The notes: generated by a model not told the origin, from the letters alone. Positions 10,387-21,150 are shown, counted from the stretch's first letter. The stretch is 64,000 nucleotides of DNA from Effrenium voratum (GCA_963377175.1 CAUJNA010003827.1:613900-677899); one strand, 5' to 3'. Numbers and translations: made by a program.

Positions 10387-11185
10387 AGCCGCAGCCCGGC
10401 GCAAGCAGATGCTGCGCCGTGCGCAGATGCCGTGCCGGACTTTTTTCGGAGCGCCGGATTTTTTTTTTCGGTGCAGGAGCCATGAATGGAGAAACAGTTC
10501 GACCCCTTACTCACTCCCTGAGTTCCTGGACTTTAATTTTTTGGGGCTTTCCATAGCATGGACTTGTTTTTGCCAATCAGCTCAGGAAGACATCTCCCAG
10601 TGGCTGAAATGAAAAAATGAGTTGCTATGTTCCCTGGTTGGGGTGAAAGGGAATCGATTTCAGACATATTCTCTCATTTTTCGCAGGGGGAGAAAACACA
10701 AATGGGGATCAGGTTCCTCTTGAGCTGGTTGCTGCCAGTGTCCTTGCTTTTCGCCATTTGAGGTGTCGTGCCTTCTTTAGCTTGCACACGTCGCAAACTC
10801 CCATGCATTTGTGGTGTTTTCGTGGTATCCCCACGCGTTGAACGGCCGAGCTGATGAAAGTATGCCGGCGCGGGAATGAACAATGCATAGCTTTCTTGCG
10901 CAAGGGGAACGATGACCTCCCTCCCACCAGCATAGCATTCGTGGGAGGGCAGCTGAAATATCAATTTCCTCAAGAAAGCCCCTGCCAGGTGCCATGGCAA
11001 AGCGGGAGGTAGGGCGCCATAGGTGTCCTTTTAAAAAATAGATGGGTTCCACTGGTTTGGATGGGTTTTAAACCATTTACCAGGGAACCCCACCTAATTT
11101 TCCAACAGGCCACCTATGTAGGGCGCCCTTATGCCCTGCATGCCCTGCGTGCCCTGGGTCACCCAAGGCGGCAATGGCGGACCTG
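10387..11185 (+). other. Intron, no gene seen
   Basis: It contains a partial family A repeat (about 10,635-10,690) and a family B foldback (11,034-11,102). Nothing else is recognised. Confidence 0.6.
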
Positions 11186-11268
11186 GGCTCCATGATGGCT
11201 TTCAGATCTCCCACTACGCTGGGGCGGTGTCCTACTCCACCAAGGGCTGGATCGACAAGAACAATGCG
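11186..11268 (+). CDS. Myosin motor exon (HYAGAVSYSTKGWIDKN)
   Basis: FQISHYAGAVSYSTKGW is followed by IDKNNA. This is the F.I.HYAG.V.Y...GF..KN strand pair of the lower 50-kDa domain, nearly invariant among myosins. Confidence 0.95.
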
Positions 11269-11635
11269 CCTTAGCTCTGGAAAGACACATGCCCTCTGGA
11301 AAGACCCATGCCCTCTGGAAAAGCACAGGGTATCACAGGGTAAGCTTGGTATTTCGGGAATCGGGCCTCCGATTGATTGCATGACTAACTTTGTTGCGAT
11401 CTTTTGCGCCACTGCGCTGCAGTTCTGCTTCTCGTCCCGCCCTTTGCCCACTGCCTCCTGCAGTTCTGAACAGGTTGCCTTTAGTTGTTGGTTTGAATTG
11501 GTTCTTGGGCGAATTGAACCCTTGGTCCTTGTAGAGGGTAGATGGGCTCCAGAAAACCGCGAAACCACCCATTCGGCTCCAGACCGCCACTTGGAGGGCA
11601 ACCGATTCACGCGTCCCTTGGGCGTCCCTAGGACT

Positions 11636-11745
11636 CCTTGGTGCCGGAGATCGAGACGGTCCTCGCGGAGGCGGAGACGCCGCTGCTGCAGGAGATGGCG
11701 GACACCAGCCGCACCGCCCATTCCGGGGAGCGCCTCTGCTCCGTG
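11636..11745 (+). CDS. Myosin motor exon, loop 2 region
   Basis: DSLVPEIETVLAEAETPLLQ then EMADTSRTAHSG. It follows the HYAG exon, where myosins have D.L......LL..S...F and then variable loop 2. Assigned by order and pattern. Confidence 0.65.
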
Positions 11746-12171
11746 AGCAGCAGGCGCGGAGGGCGGGGTTCAGGGGCCAGGCCGGGGTTTGCAAGATGGA
11801 GCGAGGTGGTCGGACGTATGCGACGTATGGAAAACCAGGCACCCGGTGAGCTTCTCCGAAAAGGGGAACCCTTAAGGGCCCCGGGGTTTTAGTCTACTGT
11901 CCCCCCTCTTGTCCGTGAGATTCCCCAAATGGATCGGATCCCCGTTGGCGGCTCCCAATGGAATTTTTAGGATTGCCGGCCGGACTTTTTGTGGGAAGTC
12001 CGGCCTGCCAAGCTGGAAGTGAGGCGTTTGACAAGTGGTTTTAGTGGGGATTTCTCACTTTTGGAGGGGAACACACCCATATGAAGAAACAGGGGTTCTT
12101 CTTAATCCGGGGTTAACATGACCGGTGACGGCCCAAGCTGAAGGCCTTTGTGTTGGGTGAAAGCTGAGGTA

Positions 12172-12294
12172 TCTCAGCAATCTGACCGATTTGTTGGAGA
12201 CGCTGAAGCAGTGCTCTGTCCACTACATCCGCTGCTTCAACCCCAACCAGGAGCGGAAGCCGGGGCTGTTCAAGCCCAAGTATGTCTTGGACCA
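12172..12294 (+). CDS. Myosin motor exon, SH2/SH1-proximal (HYIRCFNPN)
   Basis: YLSNLTDLLETLKQCSVHYI then RCFNPNQERKPGLF. This matches the conserved (..L..LM..L..T.PHFIRCIKPN..K.PG.F) motif. It ends in KYVLDQ, where others have ..VL.QL. Confidence 0.95.
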
Positions 12295-12525
12295 AGCAAC
12301 TCTTCCTGAACAATGACTCAGTTGTTCAAAGCGAATCAACCTTTTGACCTTTTGACCTTTTGGTTTCCCCATGTTGGTCCATATTTAATCATGGCCCCAA
12401 AAGGTGAACCTTTTAGTTCCAGGTCCTTTGGGCAACCGAGACAAGGTACGCTGTGCAGCTTTGTGTTCAAAGTAGTTGATCAACTTTGGGTTGCAAGCAT
12501 CCAAGCTCCAATGTGAGGTAATCCA

Positions 12526-12670
12526 GTGTGGAACTGTGGAGCTGGTGAAGATTATGCACTACGGCTTCCCGCATCGCTGTGTGTTGAAGGATCTCCGTGG
12601 CAGGTTTCAGAAGCTTTTGCCCCCAGAATTTGCTCACTACTCGGACCGCGACTTCATGCATGCAGCCACC
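12526..12670 (+). CDS. Myosin motor exon, SH1 helix and converter start
   Basis: ELVKIMHYGFPHRC matches G.LE..RI...G.P.R at the SH1 helix and converter. It continues through LRGRFQKLLPPEF, the converter helix (F..RY..L.P). It follows an ATCCAG acceptor. Confidence 0.9.
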
Positions 12671-12676
12671 TGCCAG

Positions 12677-13749
12677 GATTTGCCAAGAATCTAGCACTTG
12701 CAGGTGCTCAGTGCCGGAGTGTTGGGAAAGAAAACTGGGATGTCCCCCAAAGGAAGCCCATTCCATGTCTCATTCCCTGCTGAGCACCTTCAAGCGTGTT
12801 GCTTTCCCCTCAGTTTGCGTAACAAATCCTGGCCCAGTTTCTGGGGAGTCCACGCCCGGAAATCTTTGTGTTATTGAAGCGAGGCGGGTCGCAATGAAAA
12901 CCCAGTAATTGGAGGGAATAAAGGGGCACTCCCCTTGCCACAAAATGGGTGCGGATGTCCGCCGCGTTGATTCTTGAAGCATGGCTCTGCAGAGACCATT
13001 TTACCAGGTTTGATTCTATCTCACGATTCTACCACCCTGCACCGGTTCATAAACCCGTCCCATTCATTCAAGGGGGGGCAGGGGCAGAAAAACTAACACG
13101 AAGCCACCCTCCAAACTTCGGAGATGTGTTTTCTTTCCAGGGTGGCTCAGCTGCTTGCTTGCTGGTGCTCAGGAAGGAGTGAGGGAACCTGAAAGTTCCC
13201 AAAACGGAACCCGCCAGTTGGGTTTGTTGAGGTCAGTTGGATGGCCCTCCTCCAGGTTAATGCCACACTCCCTAGCTGGTGCTCAGCAAAAAACTCCTTC
13301 GCTCGCGACCCACAAAAACGCCTTCGCGACTGCGACTTGTTGAGGTGCGGACGTTGAAGGATAGGAAGGGCAATCCCAACCATAAATAGCTGCGGATATC
13401 CGCCTTCTTAATTATTTACACGGTTCTGGGGTTACGACCATTTGAATACCGATCAGTTTTGACTATGACTCAAGATCTGTTGGGGAGACATCGGGAATTC
13501 GAGCTCGGCGTTGCTATCTTGGATCAAGATTCCTGGCTGCCTTCCATAAATATATGGATGTGACTCCTTAAAAGATACATGTTGCCCATATGAAACCTGG
13601 CTTTTTTCACCAAAATCGAGGGACATCGCCATTTACAAGGCAATGTCCGGGTGTAAACTGCACTTGGATCCCTGACAATGGCTTTTCTCCAGGTGAATCC
13701 CGTTTTTGCCGGCTTCCCCCAAAAACTCCTCGCGACTCGTTGACCCAGG
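12677..13749 (+). other. Intron with repeat families C and D
   Basis: No coding signal. A family D copy lies at about 13,362-13,475 and a family C copy at about 13,563-13,655. The rest is unrecognised. Confidence 0.6.
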
Positions 13750-13860
13750 TGATGTTGGCCTGGGAGATCGACGACAGCCAGTGGACCCTGGGCACCTCGC
13801 GGCTGTTTCTCAAGGCCGGGCAGCTGAGGGCCCTGGAGGAGCTCCGGGACACGGGCGGCA
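13750..13860 (+). CDS. Myosin motor exon, end of converter (KAGQLRALEELR)
   Basis: The exon follows a CCCAG acceptor. GTSRLFLKAGQLRALEE matches the G.TK.F.KAG....LE..R signature that closes every myosin motor and leads into the lever arm. Confidence 0.95.
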
Positions 13861-14221
13861 CAGCCTCCCAGCGCCCCGGCACCGAACGAGTCGAAAAGAG
13901 TCGAGCCATCCCACCCGAACGACCCGAACGACCCGAAGACGAAGCGGGAAAAAAAAGAACGCGTCAAGTAAGGCCGAAACGACTCCTCTCCAAAAAGAAA
14001 ACACGGCTTGGGCTGGTAGGAATTGATGTTTCTTCTTTTTCCCGCGAACAAGAAGGGAAAAAAGCGCGTAGCTGGTGGGTGGTGTGTACTTCAGGAAGGT
14101 TGTGTAAGGTTTCATGACTCCATCCACGTTTGAGCGAAGGTGTTGTTATGTTTCGTTGATGGAACGCTGGCTGAAGTTCAGGCTATGTGGAGATGGTTGA
14201 GACATTGAAACGAAACCGCAG

Positions 14222-14345
14222 CTGAGGAGTGTCATCAAAAAGATCCGTTTGCAATTCGCCAAGAAGAAGGCCCGAGCCTTCGCACATGGCATCGAGTTTG
14301 TGTCCTACCTGCGGAAGGTCATGGTGGCTTTGGCGGCAAGTGGAG
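14222..14345 (+). CDS. Myosin neck exon, IQ-like
   Basis: IKKIRLQFAKKKARAFAHGI is followed by EFVSYLRKVMVALAAS. It is basic and amphipathic, as expected of light-chain-binding IQ repeats. The canonical IQ...RG..R spacing is not clear, so this is inferred mainly from its place after the converter. Confidence 0.6.
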
Positions 14346-14805
14346 TAAGCCTTGTCGGTTTTCGTTTCTTTCAGAACACGGCACTGCCGTGTTCTACGCA
14401 TGAGTCACAATCAAAGCCCTGGGTAAGCGAAGGTGAGTAAGGGACAATCCCAGGAAAAAAGGTGCGCGGACTCCTTCTTGACTCTTTATATACATGGTTT
14501 TGATCCGTTTTGGGTAGACCATTTCAAGAACAGGTTTTGACTATGATTCTGGCTCACATGCTTCGGCGATGATCGAATCGGGAACGATAGTCAATGCACA
14601 CAGCCCCTAATGTGCACGATCTTACCCTAATTGTTGGGAGAGGGGCTTCCGTTGGGTGCTGAATTCCTCGTCAGGGGCTTGTTTTGGGTCCCAAGATTCG
14701 GGTTTGCTTCGTATAGCACCCCAACTACTTTTTCCATGTTCCAAACCCCAAGCCCCGCTTGTCCAAAACGGCCGGCGTGCCGCCCGGGGGGGTGGGGGGT
14801 AGTTT

Positions 14806-14990
14806 GCGCGCCACGGAGGTGGAGGGCAAGCGCGAGAGAACCGTCGCGGGTTTGAGGAAGGCCATCCGCATCATGCTGCGGCTGAACCGTTGGAAGCATC
14901 GCTCCTTGAAGCGCTTGGCGCCCTTCGGTGGCGACGAAGAGACCGAGGCAAGTCGCGAGTTGGCGATGCGAACATCGGAGGTCCGGCTGT
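14806..14990 (+). CDS. Myosin neck exon, basic, last before the transposon
   Basis: The frame reads TVAGLRKAIRIMLRLNRWKH then RSLKRLAPFGGDEETE and stays open to about 14,990. The Arg/Lys-rich helix suggests another IQ-like or neck segment. The next exon in the strand is beyond the 32.6-kb insertion. Confidence 0.55.
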
Positions 14991-15340
14991 AGGGCTATAT
15001 CTATATCCCTTTAAGGGCCAGCTTCAACATCACTTGGACCAAAGGAAGCTAAGTTGCTTGGTGCCAGGTGGTGATGTTCAAGGGGGGGATAGGGAGCCCT
15101 GCGCAATTTCTGGAATGCAATCTGCAGTATCCAAAATGGGACAAAATTGCTCTTGTGACACCCGTAAACTGTGGGAAGGCTTAGGTAGGCACGCTAAGTT
15201 CTAGAATGTGCATGTGCAACCCTGTTATTTCATTGCCTTGTGGGCATCGCGAAGACCGAGACCAGTTTCCACAGCCAACCAGGCTTCCCTACGTTGCCCT
15301 GAAACATCACCCCAGCAAATGCTGGCACCTCACAATTAAA
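14991..15340 (+). other. Intron, no feature seen
   Basis: This is the 5' part of the intron carrying the large insertion. Nothing is recognised before the 66-bp repeat. Confidence 0.5.
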
Positions 15341-15461
15341 AATGGGCCCCATTTAAAGAACACCCTTGGGGAAAAGCCAAAGCAACCTCACCATACAAAA
15401 TAGCCCAAAGGGCCCCATTTAAAGAACACCCTTGGGAAAAGCCAAAGCAACCTCACCATAA
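15341..15461 (+). repeat. Host 66-bp intronic tandem repeat, left part
   Basis: Nearly two units contain GGCCCCATTTAAAGAACACC and end CCTCACCATA at 15,385-15,394 and again at 15,451-15,460, exactly 66 bp apart. The array resumes at 48,036. It was evidently split by the insertion of the element between them. Confidence 0.9.
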
Positions 15462-15487
15462 CTAGAGGACGAGTGGCCCGGAAGCAT
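15462..15487 (-). other. Helitron 3' terminus with subterminal inverted repeat
   Basis: On the minus strand the end reads ATGCTTCCGGG, 11 further bases, then CTAG, followed by host T. ATGCTTCCGGG is the exact complement of the sequence at the other terminus. No obvious hairpin of the Helitron1 type is seen just inside it. Confidence 0.8.
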
Positions 15488-15608
15488 GGAGGCAAGTTAG
15501 TTGTTAGCGATCAAGTAGTCTAGTCGCGACAAGCTGCACACAGACAGATTCCGCTTTTTGTCAGTAGCTCGAATATGGTACTAAAAGTTGAGGAATTTCA
15601 TGCACTTC

Positions 15609-15707
15609 TCAGTGCAGGTTCTCCCTGCTCATCGCGATCTTGCCCACCATCATGTCGCGCGTGTAGATCGAGTGGCTCGGCATGTGGATCTCGATGATGC
15701 ATACCAT
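15609..15707 (-). CDS. Short coding-like fragment near the 3' end (32 codons)
   Basis: From an ATG at 15,707 the minus strand reads EIHMPSHSIYTRDMMVGKIA to a stop at 15,609. The hydrophobic pattern resembles the edge of a C2-like beta sandwich, but it is too short to assign. It may be a captured exon fragment. Confidence 0.3.
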   Translation of the reverse strand: MVCIIEIHMPSHSIYTRDMMVGKIAMSRENLH

Positions 15708-15749
15708 GCTTCGGGCGGCTCCAACATGAACAAACAGGCAGCAAGCAAA

Positions 15750-17340
15750 CTACCGCGATGTTGATTAGCGCTAGCTTGAACCAACCACCAGGCGCGTGGT
15801 GCGGAAGGCGAGGCGGGGGAGAACCAACACCTGAGGCACCGTGGAGAAACCACCACCACCTGGGCGAAGCGAAACTGGAGCGAAGCTCCTGGACATGCAG
15901 GCAACTTACAAATGCAAATGCAGAAGTGTGGCACGGAGGTTGTTCAATCTGCTGATGTTGTCCGGCTTCACTCGGCTTCCCTTGGCTTCACTCGAGTGCA
16001 ACAGCGTGCAGGCAGCACAACTGCTCAAGCATGTTATGTAGGTTGTTCAATCTGCTGATGTTGTCTGGCTTCACTCGGCTTCCCTCGGCTTCACTCGACA
16101 GGCAAACGTGGAGTCCACACTAAGCGCTCAAGCATGTCACGCAGGCTGCTCAATGTGCTGATGTTTTCAAAGTGGCAGCATCGAGGAAGATCGCGAAGCG
16201 CATGTTAAAAGATACGGCGGCTGCATGCTGCGCGCGAAGCTGTGCGTGGCGGCGGTGTGTGATGCTGCGCGCGATGCTGCGCAGGACGTGGGTGTGACAA
16301 AACAAGACTAAAACATAACACAGTAATAAATCACACGCGCCACATGCCCAGGTGCTTGAGAGCCCCGCCGCGCGTCAAGCCGGAACATAGGAACTGCTCC
16401 GCAGCTAACTCTACGCGGCAAAGGGCGAGAATTGCTCCGCGCCAGCTTGAACCAACCACCAGGCGCGTGGCGCGGAAGGCGAGGCGGGGGAGAACCAACA
16501 CCTGAGGCACCGTGGAGAAACCACCACCACCTGGGCGGAGCGAGACCGGAGCGCAGGAAACTTACATAACGAGGTCTCAATGCAAACGCACAAGCGTGTC
16601 ATGTAGGTTGCTCAATCTGCTGATGTTGTCCGGCTTCACTCGGCTTCCCTTGGCTTCCCTCGGCTTCACTCAAGTGCAACAGCGTGCAAGCAGCACAAAT
16701 GCTCAAGCGTGTCATGTAGGTTGTTCAATCTGCTGATGTTGTCCGGCTTCACTCGGCTTCCCTCGGCTCCACTCAAGTGCAACATCGTGCAATGAGCACA
16801 AATGCTCAAGCTGCTGATGTGAGTTGTTCAATCTGCTGATGTTGTCCGGCTTCACTCGGCTTCCCTCGAAGAGCAAAACGTGGAGTCAGTGCAAGCGCTC
16901 AAGCGTGTCACGCAGGTTGCTCAATGTGCTGATGTTGTCTGGCAGCTTCTCTTACCAACTTTTCGAGAATTACTTCGCCTGTCGCCTATGTTGCTTCCGG
17001 GCCACTCGTCTGCATGCTGCGCGCCAAGGTGTGCGTGGCACGGTGCGTGACGCTGCGCGCGATGCTGCGCATGCTGTGGCATATGATGCTGCGCGTGAGG
17101 CTGCGCGTGGCGGACTTTGACTCGAGCGTGCGTCGCGCCGGAGTTTTCCGCCTGCGCACAAGCAAGAAGCAAAAGCCTAGAGCGCTCGTGACTCGCTCGC
17201 ATTGTTGTTGCTCGTCGCGTGCGAGGCGGGTGTCACGCACTTGCAGACAGTCTGCCACTGAGACAACAGAGCTTCGAAAACATTCGCCTGCTCGTTGCAC
17301 TCAGCAACAAGCCGTGCATCACTACCTGCGCGCTCAGTCT
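15750..17340 (-). repeat. 3'-arm repeat region of the transposon
   Basis: Direct repeats of about 100-120 bp contain TTCAATCTGCTGATGTTGTC then CGGCTTCACTCGGCTTCCCT. Copies run through 15,940-16,090, 16,605-16,870 and 16,915. A separate GC-rich block (ACCAGGCGCGTGG, GAGAACCAACACCTGAGGCA) occurs at about 15,780-15,900 and 16,450-16,560. The same blocks recur at 28,985-29,540. No gene is supported here. Confidence 0.8.
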
Positions 17341-17430
17341 CTACTCACTCACGAGGTAATTATGCTGACCGGAGGAGTCACAAAGATCACGCTCGCCAAG
17401 GTCGTCCTTGCAGTCGCCGAAGTCTAACCG
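16290..17430 (-). repeat. 1.1-kb subterminal block, copy 1
   Basis: This stretch is a diverged direct copy of about 28,820-30,040. Both contain CCAGGTGCTTGAGAGCCCCG, the TTCAATCTGCTGATG repeats, a TGCGCGCGATGCTGCGCATG part and CAAGGTCGTCCTTG near the end. Copy 1 follows the phosphatase-like gene and copy 2 follows RepHel. Confidence 0.75.
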
Positions 17431-18222
17431 CCAAGAAGTTCGACTTTGCTCCACCGCGTACAGAGCCCACAGCACGTATCTCCGATGACGCCATGGACGA
17501 AGGCCAGGGCGCTTCTCGAGCAAGAGATCAATTGCGCTCGCAGCAGAAAAGCCGTAGGCTACAATGAGCCACGCGCAGAGCGCGCCAGCGCTGCGGTTGA
17601 TGCCGCCAAAGCAATGGAACAAGACTTGCATGTCTTTCTTTTCGCAGACGTGAAGTTTGGCCAACCTCCAAAGCTGGCAACAGAGGTGCTTCCAATGCGT
17701 GAAGCAGTCCAGAGCACACTGCCGGAGCTGGTCCGCGCTGTTGCGCGGCTGCTTTACAGTCCAGTCCTCTAGGTGTCCTTGGAGATGACGAGCGCCAAAG
17801 TCTGCGAAGTATTGGCGCCAATCCTGCGGAGCGCCCCGGACGGTCATCTCCCGGCCACAAAGGGTGACCACTACGTTGACGCGCACTGCGAGCCAGCTGT
17901 GGATGTCCGCCAAGGAGCAGGCAGCTTTGAGGCTTCCCAGCAACACATTCTGACTTGCGTTCTCGGAGTGCACGACGCAGGCATCCAGCGGCCAGGCTTC
18001 AATGCTCTTGAAGCTATAGTCGTGCTGCCACACTCGGCAGTCCAGGTCCGACCAGGCGCTGCGCTTTTTGAAGCAGCTGTCGACGGCTCGCTGGCGGTCC
18101 TCTATCCATTCCTCCAACCCGTCGCATGGCGCAGGCAAAGCGCAGTCCGACATGGTATCAAGCTGCGCCATAGTCTTGCACCAGAAGCTGCTGACGGCCC
18201 CTGCACAGCATCCAGTCCGCAT
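17341..18222 (-). CDS. Dual-specificity-phosphatase-like protein
   Basis: A 293-codon frame. Near its C-terminal third it has VLFHCFGGINRSAGALC (active site at about 17,590-17,617). This is an intact HCX5RS signature: the nucleophilic Cys in a P-loop closed by Arg and Ser. It is followed by A..WLIVAYGFSAASAIDLL and EKRPGLRP, the helix and R.......P pattern normal after the loop in DSP/PTP enzymes. An upstream Asp that could be the general acid (YFADFG) is not certain. The N-terminal half is unrecognised. The last 25 residues read into the duplicated subterminal block. The frame's first codon, near 18,220, is a poor start choice, so an upstream exon or a Met at about 18,170 (MAQLDTMSD) is possible. 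It is the gene nearest the Helitron 3' end and an unexpected cargo type. Confidence 0.7.
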   Translation of the reverse strand: MRTGCCAGAVSSFWCKTMAQLDTMSDCALPAPCDGLEEWIEDRQRAVDSCFKKRSAWSDLDCRVWQHDYSFKSIEAWPLDACVVHSENASQNVLLGSLKAACSLADIHSWLAVRVNVVVTLCGREMTVRGAPQDWRQYFADFGARHLQGHLEDWTVKQPRNSADQLRQCALDCFTHWKHLCCQLWRLAKLHVCEKKDMQVLFHCFGGINRSAGALCAWLIVAYGFSAASAIDLLLEKRPGLRPWRHRRYVLWALYAVEQSRTSWRLDFGDCKDDLGERDLCDSSGQHNYLVSE

Positions 18223-18365
18223 GCGCTTCAGTTCTCGTGTGCCCTCGTGCTTTTTTCACAGCCGCCTGTCAACATGAAGTTAGCGCCCGGGATTCGCAAA
18301 GAGCACGCCTTCCTGGTCGCGTTTCAAATGGTGTGAGAAAAGACTCGAAGCTACTACTACTACTA

Positions 18366-20427
18366 CTAGGTCTCCTTCCGAATTTCCCAGCGTCCGCTTT
18401 TGACCTTGGAGGGAGTTTGCGCCACGAGGGCGTCAGCCGGACGCTTCGTCGCCGTGGTCTGCGCGGAGTCAGCCTGCAGCTCCACGACCAGGGAGCGCTC
18501 AGCAGCAAGGTTGTCCACTTGGCCCTCGTCCTTGACACGAAACATGCGCTCCACGACCATGGTGACCTTACCCGCTTTGTCTTCGCGAGTCAGCGCTCCG
18601 AGAAGTAGCCGGGGAGTCCCGTCGGACATGCTGTACTGCAAGCACTGGGCAAAGCTGCACATGGCTTCCACGCAGAACTCTTCCTCTGCAACAGCCGCGT
18701 CGACAGGCACAACTTGGGCGTGCTGAATCAAGACGTGCTCGTCGCTCTGATCGCCAAATCGACGCAGCTCGCCTGCGTCCTTTGCACGTGCCAGGATGGT
18801 CACAAAGGCCGGGAAGATCACTGCGCCGTTGACCTTGATGCCCATGCCGGAGTAGGACACGTCAGTGTACACGCTGCTAACCGGATACACGGCCCCTTCT
18901 GGCCTCGACCCGGCAAGGCGCAGCACCTTTTTGATCATGGGGCGGCTATGAGCATCGTAGGCCTTTCCCAAGCACGGCTGCGCCGCCAGGACCTGGAACT
19001 GACACTCTGTCGTGCTCGAAGCCTTGCTATCGGAGTCTTGAGAGTCCTGTTGGGTCGTAGCAGCAGTAGAGTCTGTCGCAGGCCGATACTTGTTCATGCT
19101 GGAGCTGGTGGCCAAGCGAATGTCCAGCTGAGTTCGAAAGCACAGCCCCGCGGGCCCCTCTTTGTCAAGGATACGCAGCAGTGCCTGCTTATCTTCAGCA
19201 GCCGACAAGTCACACAGCGCAGCTTCGCCAACGAGAACACGCTCCAAGCAGCCCGTGTGGTCAGCAATGTCCAAAGTTGCAAGGACAGCCACCTCGTCAT
19301 TCGGCGTGGAAGCGCAGCCCTCAGCCTTCTTCTTGCAGGCCTGTGTGCTTGCATCAATTTTGGTGCGGCAGTGCTTACAAGGTGTATAGCTGGGGCTGCC
19401 GTGCACGTTCGTCACCCAGATGCCATGCAGCACAACCTCCACAGCGGCCTCGTTTCGGTTTGTCAGCGCATGAGTTCTAGTCTAGCACTACAGGGCTGTC
19501 ACCCAACTGCAGACAAGGGGCTCCAGGAGCTCGGTCCTGCATAGTCAAGGGGCAAGCAGCAACGGTCGCTGCGCAAGACACGTACTTCTCCGAGCCGTCC
19601 GTCTTCATTCGCAGCGCGCCGGCCTGCAGGCTCCACGGCGTGGAAATGGCGTGGCCCCTGTCGCAGTCGAGCTGCCGCAAGCGCTCGGCGCGCTCTCCCG
19701 CAACATCTGTGGTCAGGTGGCTGAAGCTGTGCCGGTCGGAGTCCAGGAAGTCCTCGCAAGAGCCTTCCACGGACCCATCGAGCTTCTTGTGCAAGAGGCA
19801 GTTGTCGATCTGAGCCAGCTGGCCTACCTTCATGTCTCTGGCCGCGCTCACCATCCGCGAGCCCCAGGCGCTGATGGCAATCTCTTCCTTCGATTCGTCT
19901 TTGAGCCAGAGCGTCGCCTTGGGCTTGGCAGTAGGAGCTATCTCTACGTGTGTGAGAAGTCCCACGATATCGGCTCGCACGGGTCCCTGACAGTGCGAAG
20001 TCAGTTCCCCGATGTTCGACTTGGCCACCGGGCACAAGGACTGCAGGGCCATGGCCGTAGGATGGGCCGCAGCCACCGGCATGACGAACACCTTGGCCTG
20101 CGCTGCCGAGCCGACAGTCGCCGAGTATCCAGCGAGCCACTTGGAATTCTGAACCACCAGCAAGCCGGCCACCATCGTGCAGCTGTGCGCCACGTATGGC
20201 TGCAATTTTTTTTGAACTTCTTGCTCGTTGTTGCCAGTGACTTCCAGGAAAAGGCCATTCTGCTTTTTGTCTACCATGCGCAGGATGGCCTTGCAGAAGG
20301 GTTTTTTCCCTGGGAAGGAAAGCATCTTCACTACGTGATAGACCGTCCTCAAGCAGACCTTCATTTGCTTGTGGTTGGCCTTGCTCACTCGATCGAGCGT
20401 GGTCTCCTGAAAGTTGTCAAGCGACAT
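18366..20427 (-). CDS. RPA1-like single-stranded DNA-binding protein (two exons)
   Basis: Exon 1 (about 19,550-20,427) starts at an ATG at 20,427 (MSLDNFQETTL) and includes DIVGLLTHVEIAPTAKP then TLWLKDESKEEIAISAWG, which matches OB-fold DBD-B of RPA70. Exon 2 (18,366 to about 19,485, different frame) has YTPCKHCRTKIDASTQAC then KKKAEGC, a CxxC...C...C zinc-ribbon position like that in RPA70 DBD-C, and further strands. Exon 1's frame stops at 19,477. A 55-60-nt intron starting GACCGA and ending CTAG near 19,490 would join the two; this is inferred. The total of about 670 residues is close to RPA70. RPA-like genes are common Helitron passengers and would coat the displaced strand. Confidence 0.72.
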
Positions 20428-20432
20428 GCTGC

Positions 20433-20454
20433 GACGCTTCGGAAAAACACCGCC
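20433..20454 (-). promoter_or_regulatory. Recurrent element motif, copy upstream of RPA
   Basis: On the minus strand GGCGGTGTTTTTCCGAAGCG ends a few bases before the ATG of the RPA-like gene. It is one of at least ten variants of GGCGGATGTTTCCGA spread between the element's genes, all in the coding orientation. Its role as a promoter or processing signal is inferred from position only. Confidence 0.5.
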
Positions 20455-21111
20455 TACGTCTCCAGAGCCAGTCGCTGCACGAGCCCCAGTTCACGCAACG
20501 CACGTTCCAGAAGCAACCCCCATGCGAGAGCACTGCCATCACAAACTTCCGTCGATGGCTCCACGTTTGTGCAAGCAAGGCGCAACATTTTTGGCACCAC
20601 GCCTCAAAAATGGTGGCTTTTAGCCTGGCTCAACTCTCCCCACGCCTGCAACAGAAAGTCTACTCGAGGGTCAGATGAAGCAAGCAGTCGATTCACGCAG
20701 GTCGGCGCAATGACCAACACGCACGCCCTCAACCACTGCGCTGCGCTATACTCTGAGGAACGTGCCGCCGCTCCATCCGCCTGGCAGCTTTCACGCATGA
20801 CTGCCTACCAAGACCCAGGTGTAGCATGACTGACTGAGATGCATGTCCGCGCGGGCGGCAGCGCGGGCTGACTTGAATGCCTTGGCAGCACTAAGCAGAC
20901 ATGGCCAGGACACACGCCCTCAATCACTATGCTGCGCTATGCTCTGAGGCGCGCGCCGCCGCTTGATCTGCCTGATAACTTTCACGCACGACCGCCTAGC
21001 AAGACCCAGCTGTGGCATTCGCCCGACACGCTCGCCGAAACAACAAGGGGCAAGGGACGTGGCGGCAACGACGCACTCCCGCGGGGCTTTTTTTTTTGCA
21101 AGTTCCTGCTC

Positions 21112-21150
21112 GTGCGACAGCGCTTCGGAAACGCCCGCCCGCGCCGTCGC
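21112..21150 (-). promoter_or_regulatory. Recurrent element motif, copy 2
   Basis: On the plus strand GCGACAGCGCTTCGGAAACG is followed by CCCGCCCGCGCCGTCGCT. Nearly the same 36 bases occur at 22,216-22,253. It lies between the Cys-rich gene and the RPA-like gene. Confidence 0.5.

Noticed and set aside
19651..20829. Plus-strand frame of 392 codons
   Set aside because: It is the mirror of the RPA-like exon on the minus strand, and the minus strand carries the recognised motifs.
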